From Burkholderiaceae bacterium (GTDB taxonomy: Bacteria; Pseudomonadota; Gammaproteobacteria; Burkholderiales; Burkholderiaceae_C): 8,061 bases of DNA. Below the pieces are notes generated by a model. That model did no database searches. It was given only the letters and a program-made list of their open reading frames with translations, and had not been told where the DNA came from. The stretch spans positions 1-8,061 of the forward strand of contig JALOSD010000071.1 in assembly GCA_025458585.1 (NCBI GenBank), given 5' to 3'. Below, piece by piece: positions 1-8,061 of the stretch. Within the stretch, counting starts at the first letter, position 1. Each line of letters opens with the position of its first letter. The position numbers were made by a program, and so were the translations under genes.

Positions 1-647
1 CCGTACTCGGTGATGTTCTTGACCACGCCGTGCACGATCGCGCCTTCGCGCAGCGTCTCGAGCAGCTTGGCGCGCTCCTCGCCCATCGAGGCCTCGACGA
101 CGGCGCGGCGGCTCAGCACGACGTTGTTGCGCTTGCGGTCGAGCTTGATGACCTTGAACTCCATCGTCTTGCCCTCGTACGGGCTCGTGTCCTTGACCGG
201 CCGCGTGTCGAGCAGCGAGCCGGGCAGGAAGGCGCGGATGCCGTTGACGAGCACCGTCAGGCCGCCCTTGACCTTGCCGTTGACCGTGCCGGTGACGAAG
301 TCGCCCGAGTCGAGCGAGTTCTCGAGCGACATCCACGACGCCAGGCGCTTGGCCTTGTCGCGCGACAGGATCGTGTCGCCGTAGCCGTTCTCGAGGGCGT
401 CGATCGCCACGGCGACGAAGTCGCCGACCTGGACCTCGATCTCGCCCTGATCGTTCTTGAACTCGTCGATCGGGACGTAGGCTTCCGACTTGAGGCCGGC
501 GTTGACCACCACGAAGCTGTGCTCGACGCGCACGACCTCGGCGGAGATGACTTCTCCGGCGCGCATGTCGCGCTTGCGCAGGCTTTCCTCGAACAGGGCG
601 GCGAACGATTCGCCGCCGCCGGTGGTGGCAGTTTGGGTCTGGGACAT
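1..647 (-). CDS. rpsA: 30S ribosomal protein S1, N-terminal part (cut by window edge)
   Basis: S1 is the large RNA-binding protein of the small ribosomal subunit; it captures and unfolds mRNA at initiation. The reading frame starts at the ATG at 647-645 and stays open for 215 codons to the left edge, with no stop. The protein begins MSQTQTATTGGGESFAALFE. About residues 30-90 form the first S1 (OB-fold) repeat, with VISAEVVRVEHSFVVVNAGL and the S1 hallmark KSEAYVPIDEF. A second repeat follows, with VTGTVNGKVKGGLTVLVNGI, FLPGSLLDTRPV and KLDRKRNNVVLSRRAV. A third starts at the edge with GAIVHGVVKNITEYG. This matches the bacterial S1 family closely; the full protein should have six repeats, about 560 residues. 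The start is supported by an AGGA Shine-Dalgarno six bases upstream. It follows aroA-cmk by 145 bases, the usual neighbour in proteobacteria, and has the longest leader in the window. Identity is near certain; only truncation limits the description. Confidence 0.98.
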   Translation of the reverse strand, partial: MSQTQTATTGGGESFAALFEESLRKRDMRAGEVISAEVVRVEHSFVVVNAGLKSEAYVPIDEFKNDQGEIEVQVGDFVAVAIDALENGYGDTILSRDKAKRLASWMSLENSLDSGDFVTGTVNGKVKGGLTVLVNGIRAFLPGSLLDTRPVKDTSPYEGKTMEFKVIKLDRKRNNVVLSRRAVVEASMGEERAKLLETLREGAIVHGVVKNITEY

Positions 648-651
648 GGAG

Positions 652-657
652 TTTCCT
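652..657 (-). promoter_or_regulatory. Shine-Dalgarno sequence of rpsA
   Basis: The minus strand reads AGGAAA here. The AGGA core (657-654) lies six bases before the ATG at 647-645, a good spacing, and decides the rpsA start. It lies three bases past the last base of the outer stem of the leader structure, so it is predicted single-stranded but close enough for the fold to influence ribosome access. The E. coli rpsA leader is known for a poor Shine-Dalgarno and structure-driven initiation; this one has a recognisable site. Confidence 0.75.
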
Positions 658-659
658 GA

Positions 660-769
660 AGGTCCGGCGACGGGGCGCCGGTGATGCTTGCAACCGGGGT
701 TGCGGGTTGGGTTGGACGACCCCGGCGCCCCGGTGCGTCGGACGACGCGGCAGGGGAGGCGCCGGACCT
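660..769 (-). promoter_or_regulatory. Candidate structured rpsA leader: nested inverted repeats
   Basis: The spacer between aroA-cmk and rpsA contains two perfect inverted repeats, one inside the other. The outer arms are 660-669 and 760-769 (AGGTCCGGCG with CGCCGGACCT, 10 bp). The inner arms are 671-681 and 722-732 (CGGGGCGCCGG with CCGGCGCCCCG, 11 bp), one base inside the outer left arm. Inside the inner stem is a hairpin, GCAAC 690-694 with GTTGC 699-703 (4-base loop). Between the inner and outer right arms is another, GCGTC 735-739 with GACGC 744-748 (4-base loop). The minus-strand RNA could therefore fold into a branched element ending two bases before the rpsA AGGAAA. An alternative hairpin, 664-669 with 676-681, would break both long stems. 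Pairing is seen directly; a role in S1 autoregulation is inference. It could also end aroA-cmk transcripts, but no T-run follows on the minus strand, or be a GC-rich coincidence. Confidence 0.45.
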
Positions 770-792
770 GGTGCCCGCCGGCGACGCGGACG

Positions 793-2808
793 TCAGCCGA
801 AGGGCCTGCGCTGCGCCCACCACGCCAGCACCTGCGCGACCGACTGGTCCGCGCTGAGTGCCGAGTTGTCGAGCAGCAGGGCATCCTCGGCGGGCTTCAG
901 GGGGGCGACGCTGCGGGAGCGGTCCCGCGCGTCGCGCGCCTCAAGGTCCGCGCGAAGATCGTCGATGTTAGCAGAAACGCCTCTCGACAGCAGCTGCGCG
1001 TGGCGCCGCTCGGCGCGCATCGCGGCACTTGCGGTGAGGAAGACCTTCAGTGCCGCGTCGGGAAACACGACGGTGCCCATGTCGCGTCCGTCGGCGACGA
1101 GGCCTGGCGCGCGCCGGAATCCGAGCTGCAGGTCGTGCAGCGCCTCACGAACCTCGGGCAGCGCCGAGATGCGCGAGGCCGTCGAGCCCACCACTTCGAG
1201 CCGCAGGTCGGCACTGACTTCGTCGCCGTCGAGCCACAGGCGGTCGCCGTCGAAGCGCAGCTCGAGCCTTCGTGCCAGCGCGGCCAGCGCGGGGCCGCTC
1301 GAGGTGTCCACCTGCCGCCGCATGGCCGCGAGCGCGAGCGCGCGGTACAGCGATCCCGAGTCGAGCTTCTGGTAGCCCAGCGCGGCCGCGACGCCGGTGG
1401 CGAGCGTGCCCTTGCCGGACGCGGTCGGGCCGTCGATCGTGATCACCGGGACGTGACGCGGCTCGGTGCGCGCGAGCGCGAACAGCGCCTCGAAGTAGTC
1501 GGGAAAGGTCTTGCCGACGCACTTCGGGTCGAGGATGCGCACCGGCACCGACGGCGTGGCGCCGGCGAGCGGGTTGAACGCGGCGAGCGACAGGCACATC
1601 GCCATGCGGTGGTCGTCGTAGGTCTCGATCGCGGCGGCGCGCCAGCGCGGCGGCGGCGTCACGCGGAGGAAGTCGTCGCCGGCGACGACGTCGGCGCCGA
1701 GCTTGCGCAGCTCGCTCGCCATCGCCGCGATGCGGTCGGTCTCCTTGACGCGCCAGCTCGCGATATGCGTGAGCGTCGTCGGCGCGTCGGCGTAGAGCGC
1801 CATCACCGCCAGGGTCATCGCGGCGTCGGGGATGTGGTTGGCGTCCAGCGTGATGGCCTTCAGCGGCCACGCGCCGCGTCGCACGACGACGCGCCCCGGC
1901 TCGATCGCCACGTCGGCCCCCATCGCCACCGCGGCGTCGACGAATCGCATGTCGCCCTGGATCGAGTCGCGGCCGACGCCTTCGACGACGATCGGCTCGG
2001 CGGTGGCGGCGATTGCGCCGAGGGCGACGAAGTACGACGCCGACGACGCGTCGCCTTCGACCCAGATCTCGCCCGGCGTGCGGTAGGCGCTGCCGCCGGG
2101 AATCGTGAAGCGCTGCCAGCCGTCGCGGCGCACGTCGATGCCGAAGCGCGCGAGCAGGTTCAGCGTGATCTCGACGTAGGGCTTCGAGATCAGCTCGCCG
2201 ACGACCTCGATCACGATGTCGCCGGTGTCTGTGGCGAGGGGCAGCGCGAGCAGCAGCGCGGTCAGGAACTGGCTCGAGACGTCGCCGCGCACGCGGATCG
2301 GTGCCGCGGTCGCGAGCCGCCCGCCGTCGTGGCCGGCGATCGCGAGCGGCGGGTAGCCGGGCGTGCCGAGGTAGCCGACGTCGCAGCCGAGCGGGCGCAG
2401 CGCGTCGACGAGGTCGCCGATCGGCCGCTCGTGCATGCGCGCGACGCCCGCGAGTTCGAAACGCCCGCCATGGCGCGTCGCCAGCACGGCGAGCGTGGCC
2501 GCCAGCGGACGCATCGCGGTGCCGGCGTTGCCGAGGAAGAGCTTTGCCTCGTGCACCGCCAGCCGTCCACCGAGGCCGCCGATGCGCGTCGCGTCACCGT
2601 CGCGCTCGATCACGCAGCCGAGCGTGCGCAAGGCGTCGAGCATCACCGCGGTGTCGTCGGAGTCGAGCAGGCCGCGCACCGTCGTCGCGCCGGCGCTCAG
2701 ACCGGCGAGCAGCAGCACGCGGTTCGAGATGCTCTTGGAGCCCGGCAGTTTCACGGTGCCGGCGGCACCGGTCAGTGCGGGCAGGTCGAGAAACGGGATC
2801 CTGAACAT
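793..2808 (-). CDS. aroA-cmk: Bifunctional EPSP synthase / cytidylate kinase (AroA-Cmk fusion)
   Basis: A 671-residue cytoplasmic fusion of two normally separate enzymes. Residues 1 to about 448 are 3-phosphoshikimate 1-carboxyvinyltransferase, the sixth shikimate step (shikimate-3-phosphate plus PEP gives EPSP). Visible are LPGSKSISNR (21-30, PEP/S3P-binding Lys25 and Arg30), LFLGNAGTAMRPL (90-102, with Gly96 and Pro101 as in class I, glyphosate-sensitive enzymes), catalytic Asp328 in NHIPDAAM, Glu356 in WRVKETDRI, DDHRMAM (398-404) and Lys433 in VGKTFPDYF. Residues about 453-671 are CMP/dCMP kinase: P-loop GPTASGKGT (460-468), LDSGSLYRALAL, DGRDMGTVVFPDA (from 573) and the lid RDARDRSRS (625-633). 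The linker is only a few residues and has no stop or ATG, so this is a true fusion. Such fusions are known in Burkholderiales. The ATG is 22 bases after the tyrA stop with no clear Shine-Dalgarno, suggesting coupled translation. Both halves look intact. Confidence 0.97.
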   Translation of the reverse strand: MFRIPFLDLPALTGAAGTVKLPGSKSISNRVLLLAGLSAGATTVRGLLDSDDTAVMLDALRTLGCVIERDGDATRIGGLGGRLAVHEAKLFLGNAGTAMRPLAATLAVLATRHGGRFELAGVARMHERPIGDLVDALRPLGCDVGYLGTPGYPPLAIAGHDGGRLATAAPIRVRGDVSSQFLTALLLALPLATDTGDIVIEVVGELISKPYVEITLNLLARFGIDVRRDGWQRFTIPGGSAYRTPGEIWVEGDASSASYFVALGAIAATAEPIVVEGVGRDSIQGDMRFVDAAVAMGADVAIEPGRVVVRRGAWPLKAITLDANHIPDAAMTLAVMALYADAPTTLTHIASWRVKETDRIAAMASELRKLGADVVAGDDFLRVTPPPRWRAAAIETYDDHRMAMCLSLAAFNPLAGATPSVPVRILDPKCVGKTFPDYFEALFALARTEPRHVPVITIDGPTASGKGTLATGVAAALGYQKLDSGSLYRALALAAMRRQVDTSSGPALAALARRLELRFDGDRLWLDGDEVSADLRLEVVGSTASRISALPEVREALHDLQLGFRRAPGLVADGRDMGTVVFPDAALKVFLTASAAMRAERRHAQLLSRGVSANIDDLRADLEARDARDRSRSVAPLKPAEDALLLDNSALSADQSVAQVLAWWAQRRPFG

Positions 2809-2830
2809 CGGCGCAGCGCGCGGCGTGGCG

Positions 2831-3715
2831 TCAGCGACGCGGCGGCCCGGGCGGGCCGTTCATCTGCCACTGCGCGCGGTCGTGGGCGATGCCACGGATC
2901 AGATCCTCGAGCGCTTGCGCGTCGCCGGCGCGGATCAGCTGCTCGAAGGCGTCGAGCGTGCGGCGGAAGCGCTGCGACTGCTGCAGCACCTCGTCGCGGT
3001 TGGCGAGCAGGATGTCGCGCCAGACGGCGGGGTCGCTCGCCGCGATGCGCGTGAAGTCGCGAAACCCCGGCCCGGCGAGCGCGAGCAGATCGCGCCCGGC
3101 CGGCTGCCCGGCGATCGCGCCGAAGTAGGCGAACGCGAGCAGGTGCGGCAGGTGGCTGACGGCGGCGAACGCCGCGTCGTGGTGCTCGGGCGTCATCGTC
3201 AGCACGCGTGCACCGATCGCCGCCCAGAGGTCGGTCGCCTTCTGCACCAGTTCGGGCCGCGACGCCGGCAGCGGCGTCAGGATGACCTGCCGCCCGGCGT
3301 AGAGCGTGGCGTCGGCGTGCTCGATGCCGGCCGCTTCCTTGCCCGCGATCGGGTGCGCCGGCACGAACGAGCCGAGCCGCTCGCCGAGCGCGCGCTGCGC
3401 CGCGTCGACGACGTCGCGCTTCGTCGAGCCGACGTCCATCACGAGCACGTCGGGTCCGACGAGGTCGCGGATCGAGCGCAGCGTCGCCTCGGTGGCCGCG
3501 ACCGGCACCGCGACCAGCACGACATCGGAGCCCGCCACGGCGAGCAGCGCCGACTCGGCGGCCACGTCGATCACCCCCATGCGCTTCGCGCGTTCGGTGG
3601 TCGACGGCGAGCGGCTGTAGCCGACGACACGCTGCGCGAGGCCGTGGCGCTTGAGCGCGAGCGCGAACGAGCCGCCCATCAGGCCGCAGCCGACGACGCC
3701 GAGCTGCCGCACCAT
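2831..3715 (-). CDS. tyrA: Prephenate (or arogenate) dehydrogenase
   Basis: Oxidatively decarboxylates prephenate to 4-hydroxyphenylpyruvate (or arogenate to tyrosine), committing carbon to tyrosine. The protein is 294 residues, the usual size for a stand-alone TyrA without chorismate mutase. The Rossmann nucleotide site is GCGLMGG (9-15); DVGSTKR is at 94-100; HPIAGKE starts at the likely catalytic His121; VSHLPHLLAFA (from 186) and AGPGFRDFTRIAASDP (from 214) are family signatures of the helical C-terminal domain. The frame is open further upstream to 3847, but the family N-terminus (MVRQLGVVGCGLMGGSF) fits the ATG at 3715-3713, which overlaps the pheA stop by one base (TGATG). There is no Shine-Dalgarno, so translational coupling to pheA is likely. 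The loop after the second strand reads GYSRSPST, without the acidic residue typical of NAD-specific enzymes, hinting at NADP use (inference). The C-terminus ends in a Pro-rich tail. Prephenate versus arogenate specificity cannot be decided. Confidence 0.96.
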   Translation of the reverse strand: MVRQLGVVGCGLMGGSFALALKRHGLAQRVVGYSRSPSTTERAKRMGVIDVAAESALLAVAGSDVVLVAVPVAATEATLRSIRDLVGPDVLVMDVGSTKRDVVDAAQRALGERLGSFVPAHPIAGKEAAGIEHADATLYAGRQVILTPLPASRPELVQKATDLWAAIGARVLTMTPEHHDAAFAAVSHLPHLLAFAYFGAIAGQPAGRDLLALAGPGFRDFTRIAASDPAVWRDILLANRDEVLQQSQRFRRTLDAFEQLIRAGDAQALEDLIRGIAHDRAQWQMNGPPGPPRR

Positions 3716-3717
3716 CA
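3713..3717 (-). other. Stop-start overlap coupling pheA and tyrA
   Basis: The minus strand reads TGATG: the pheA TGA (3717-3715) shares one base with the tyrA ATG (3715-3713). The 20 bases upstream of the ATG have no purine-rich Shine-Dalgarno. Ribosomes finishing pheA probably re-initiate on tyrA, which would fix the ratio of the enzymes that compete for prephenate. The overlap is read directly; coupling is inferred. Confidence 0.85.
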
Positions 3718-4818
3718 GTGCACGTCGAGCGGATAGGTGCCGAGCAGCTTGAAGAACGCGCACTGCGCACGCAGTGCCTTCAGCGCGGCGTCGACCTGGG
3801 GCTCGTCGGGGTGGCCCTGGACGTCGATGTAGAAGTAGTACTCCCACTGGCCCGAGCGCGCCGGGCGCGACTCGAAGCGCGTCATCGACACGCCGTGCGC
3901 CTTCAGCGGCACCAGCATGTCATGCACCGCGCCTGGACGGTTCGTGACCGAGACGACGAGGCTGGTGCAGTCGTGCCCCGAGGCGCGAGGTGCCGGGTGG
4001 CGGTCGGGGTGGGTGACGATCGCGAAGCGGGTGCGGTTGTGCGCGTCGTCCTGGATCGCCGGCGCGACGACGTGCAGCCCCCACTCGCTGGCGGCGCGCT
4101 CGCTGGCGATTGCGCCGAGCGACGCGTCGAGCGCCGCCAGGCGCGCGCCCTCGGCGTTGCTGGCCACGGGGCGCCGCTCGACCGCCGGCAGGTGGTTCGA
4201 CAGCCAGCCGTGACACTGCGCGAGCGCCTGCGGATGTGCGCACACGGCGACGACGCCGTCCAGACCCTGCTCGCGCCGCAGCAGGTTGTGGCGCACGAAC
4301 AGGCTGGTCTCGCCGATGATGAACAGCGGCGTGGTCAGGAACAGGTCGAGCGAGCGCGCGACGACGCCCTCGGTCGAGTTCTCGACCGGCACGACGCCGA
4401 AGTCGGCGGCGCCGGCGGTCGTCGTGCGGAACACCTCGTCGATGCTCGCGCAGGGCACGCGCTCGATCGAGCCGCCGAAGTAGCCGAGCGCGGCCTGCTC
4501 GCTGAACGTGCCCGCGGGGCCCAGGTAGGCGACGCGGGTGGGCGTCTCGAGTGCGCGGCACGCCGACATGATCTCGCGCCAGATCGGCGCGATGCTCTGC
4601 GTCTTCAGGGGCCCCGGGTTGACCGCCTTCAGGCCGTCGATAACCTGCGCCTCGCGCTCGGGGCGGAAGACGACCGAGCCCTCCTTCTTCTTGATCTCGC
4701 CCACCTCCTGCGCCAGCCCCGCGCGCCGGTTCAGCAGCGCCAGCAACTCGCGGTCGACGGCGTCGATGCGGCCGCGCAGCGCGAGCAACTCGGGGTGTGG
4801 CGGCGGGGGCTCGGCCAT
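3715..4818 (-). CDS. pheA: Bifunctional chorismate mutase / prephenate dehydratase (P-protein)
   Basis: Converts chorismate to prephenate and then to phenylpyruvate, the committed route to phenylalanine, in the cytoplasm. At 367 residues it has the normal length of proteobacterial P-proteins. Residues about 10-95 are an AroQ chorismate mutase: ALRGRIDAVDRELLALLNRR, then KKK and FRPEREAQV carrying the expected basic and acidic active-site residues. Residues about 95-275 are prephenate dehydratase: YLGPAGTFSEQAA (98-110), GVVPVENSTEGVV (from 141) and the catalytic NRTRF (261-265). Residues about 283-365 are an ACT domain with NRPGAVHDML and ESRPAR (316-321), the phenylalanine-binding motifs, implying feedback inhibition by phenylalanine. 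The N-terminus carries an unusual four-proline run (MAEPPPPHPE). The gene starts 31 bases after the DUF2059-like stop with only weak ribosome-binding sequence, and its TGA overlaps the tyrA ATG. hisC, often found between pheA and tyrA in betaproteobacteria, is absent. Confidence 0.98.
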   Translation of the reverse strand: MAEPPPPHPELLALRGRIDAVDRELLALLNRRAGLAQEVGEIKKKEGSVVFRPEREAQVIDGLKAVNPGPLKTQSIAPIWREIMSACRALETPTRVAYLGPAGTFSEQAALGYFGGSIERVPCASIDEVFRTTTAGAADFGVVPVENSTEGVVARSLDLFLTTPLFIIGETSLFVRHNLLRREQGLDGVVAVCAHPQALAQCHGWLSNHLPAVERRPVASNAEGARLAALDASLGAIASERAASEWGLHVVAPAIQDDAHNRTRFAIVTHPDRHPAPRASGHDCTSLVVSVTNRPGAVHDMLVPLKAHGVSMTRFESRPARSGQWEYYFYIDVQGHPDEPQVDAALKALRAQCAFFKLLGTYPLDVH

Positions 4819-4849
4819 CGCTCGTGTCGGCTGGACCGCGGCTCGGCGC

Positions 4850-5404
4850 TCAGCGCCCGGGCTGGGCCGGCGCGCCCGGCGCCGCGGCCGCCGCGTTGAT
4901 CCGGTCGCCGACCGACTGCTGCAGCGCGCGCAGCTTCGGCTCGATCGCCGGCTTGGACTCGGCGACCAGCTTCTCGGTCAGCGAGCGCTGCATCTCGCCG
5001 CCGAGCGACTGGAACTTGCGGTTGACCGGCGATTCGAGGATCGTGATCAGCTGCTTGAGCTCGGCTTCGTTGAACTCGCGTTCGAGGATCGGGCCGATCG
5101 TCGTCGGCGCGAGCTTGACCGCCGAGTCGCGCAGCAGCGGCACCGCCTCGTCGGCGTACTTCTTCGCGTCGGCCTGGATGTCACGAGCCAGCGCCTCGCG
5201 CTTGTCTTCCGGCACGCGAGCGCGGATCGCCATCGCGGCCTGCTGCAGCATCTGCATCGCCGGCTGTTCGGCGACGATGCGCGCCGTGCTCTCGATGCCG
5301 GGCTGCTGCAGCTGCAGCACCTTGGCGACGAGCGCCTTCTTGTCCTGCGCGAACGCGGTGCCGGCCGTCGCCACGGCGGCGGCCACCACGAGGGTCTTCC
5401 ACAT
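4850..5404 (-). CDS. Exported DUF2059-like protein of unknown function
   Basis: A 184-residue protein that I cannot name functionally. Residues 1-19 are a clear Sec signal peptide: MWK, a hydrophobic Ala/Val core, then TAFA-Q giving a signal peptidase I site after Ala19. There is no lipobox cysteine, so a soluble periplasmic protein is expected. The mature part is mainly helical and rich in Gln, Lys and Glu. Its second half, with FNEAELKQLITILESPVNRK (111-130) and then FQSLGGEMQRSL, resembles DUF2059 proteins, which share an E-L-K-x-L...SPxGxK pattern; this family call is moderate. The tail is Ala/Pro-rich (AAAAAPGAPAQPGR). The ATG is two bases after the gyrA TGA and has a GAGGAG Shine-Dalgarno inside the end of gyrA, so it is probably translated from the gyrA transcript. 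Its place between gyrA and pheA, where serC usually lies, says little about its job. Confidence 0.85.
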   Translation of the reverse strand: MWKTLVVAAAVATAGTAFAQDKKALVAKVLQLQQPGIESTARIVAEQPAMQMLQQAAMAIRARVPEDKREALARDIQADAKKYADEAVPLLRDSAVKLAPTTIGPILEREFNEAELKQLITILESPVNRKFQSLGGEMQRSLTEKLVAESKPAIEPKLRALQQSVGDRINAAAAAPGAPAQPGR

Positions 5405-5406
5405 GT

Positions 5407-8049
<2,643 letters not shown>

Positions 8050-8061
8050 CGGCAGGGGCGG

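Noticed and set aside
648..792. A sigma-70 promoter for rpsA, such as the TTGCAA near 689-694 on the minus strand as a -35 box
   Set aside because: No acceptable -10 hexamer lies 16-18 bases downstream; the region there is GC-only stem sequence. A promoter may exist but cannot be supported by reading.
257..823. Minus-strand open frame of 188 codons overlapping rpsA
   Set aside because: It is out of frame with the S1 reading frame, which has clear S1 repeats; its Ser/Arg/Pro-rich product looks like a frame shadow.
688..3054. Very long open frame on the plus strand (788 codons) opposite aroA-cmk and tyrA
   Set aside because: Its translation is Arg/Ala/Glu-rich with no recognisable domain, and the opposite strand encodes enzymes with intact motifs over the whole stretch. 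Long antisense open frames are expected at this GC content.
3716..3847. N-terminal extension of tyrA to an upstream ATG
   Set aside because: The extra 44 residues are Arg/Pro-rich, overlap the ACT domain end of pheA, and are absent from the TyrA family; the ATG at 3715 begins exactly at the conserved Rossmann strand.
4845..4857. Small inverted repeat (GGCGCT-C-AGCGCC) at the stop codon of the DUF2059-like gene
   Set aside because: As RNA it gives only about a 4-bp stem with a 5-base loop and no T-run; this is expected by chance at this GC content and is not a credible terminator.
3718..4899. Plus-strand open frame (393 codons) opposite pheA
   Set aside because: Low-complexity Arg/Ala/Val/Asp composition and no domain; it mirrors the pheA coding sequence and is a composition artefact.

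Overview
The window is one strand-consistent block of conserved housekeeping genes, all read leftward on the minus strand. The GC content is very high (I estimate about 68-70%). The order, protein signatures and AroA-Cmk fusion point to a betaproteobacterium of the order Burkholderiales, probably a Comamonadaceae or Rubrivivax/Leptothrix-type organism. That placement is inferred from the proteins and is not a database result.

In transcription order (right to left): gyrA (DNA gyrase subunit A, complete, 8049-5407); a small exported DUF2059-like protein (5404-4850); pheA (chorismate mutase/prephenate dehydratase with ACT domain, 4818-3715); tyrA (prephenate or arogenate dehydrogenase, 3715-2831); an aroA-cmk fusion (EPSP synthase joined to cytidylate kinase, 2808-793); a 145-base leader; and the first 215 codons of rpsA (ribosomal protein S1, from 647 and running off the left edge). 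Gaps between the first five genes are 2 bases, 31 bases, a 1-base overlap and 22 bases, so co-transcription is likely. No promoter is visible and the left end of rpsA is outside the window.

Together the genes join DNA topology (GyrA), the common and terminal aromatic amino acid steps (AroA, PheA, TyrA), pyrimidine nucleotide salvage (Cmk) and translation initiation (S1). The widespread betaproteobacterial order gyrA-serC-pheA-hisC-tyrA-aroA-cmk-rpsA is recognisable, but serC and hisC are absent here. The DUF2059-like gene sits where serC would be expected.

No defence system, mobile element, CRISPR array or RNA gene was seen. The most unexplained structure is the aroA-cmk/rpsA spacer. It holds two perfect inverted repeats, one inside the other (10 bp and 11 bp), plus two small hairpins, ending just upstream of the rpsA Shine-Dalgarno sequence. 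It could fold as a branched leader RNA with an alternative fold, and is a candidate for S1 autoregulation or another cis-acting element. Other points of note are the lack of Shine-Dalgarno sequences before pheA, tyrA and aroA, an NADP-like cofactor loop in TyrA, and polyproline motifs in three consecutive aromatic-pathway proteins.
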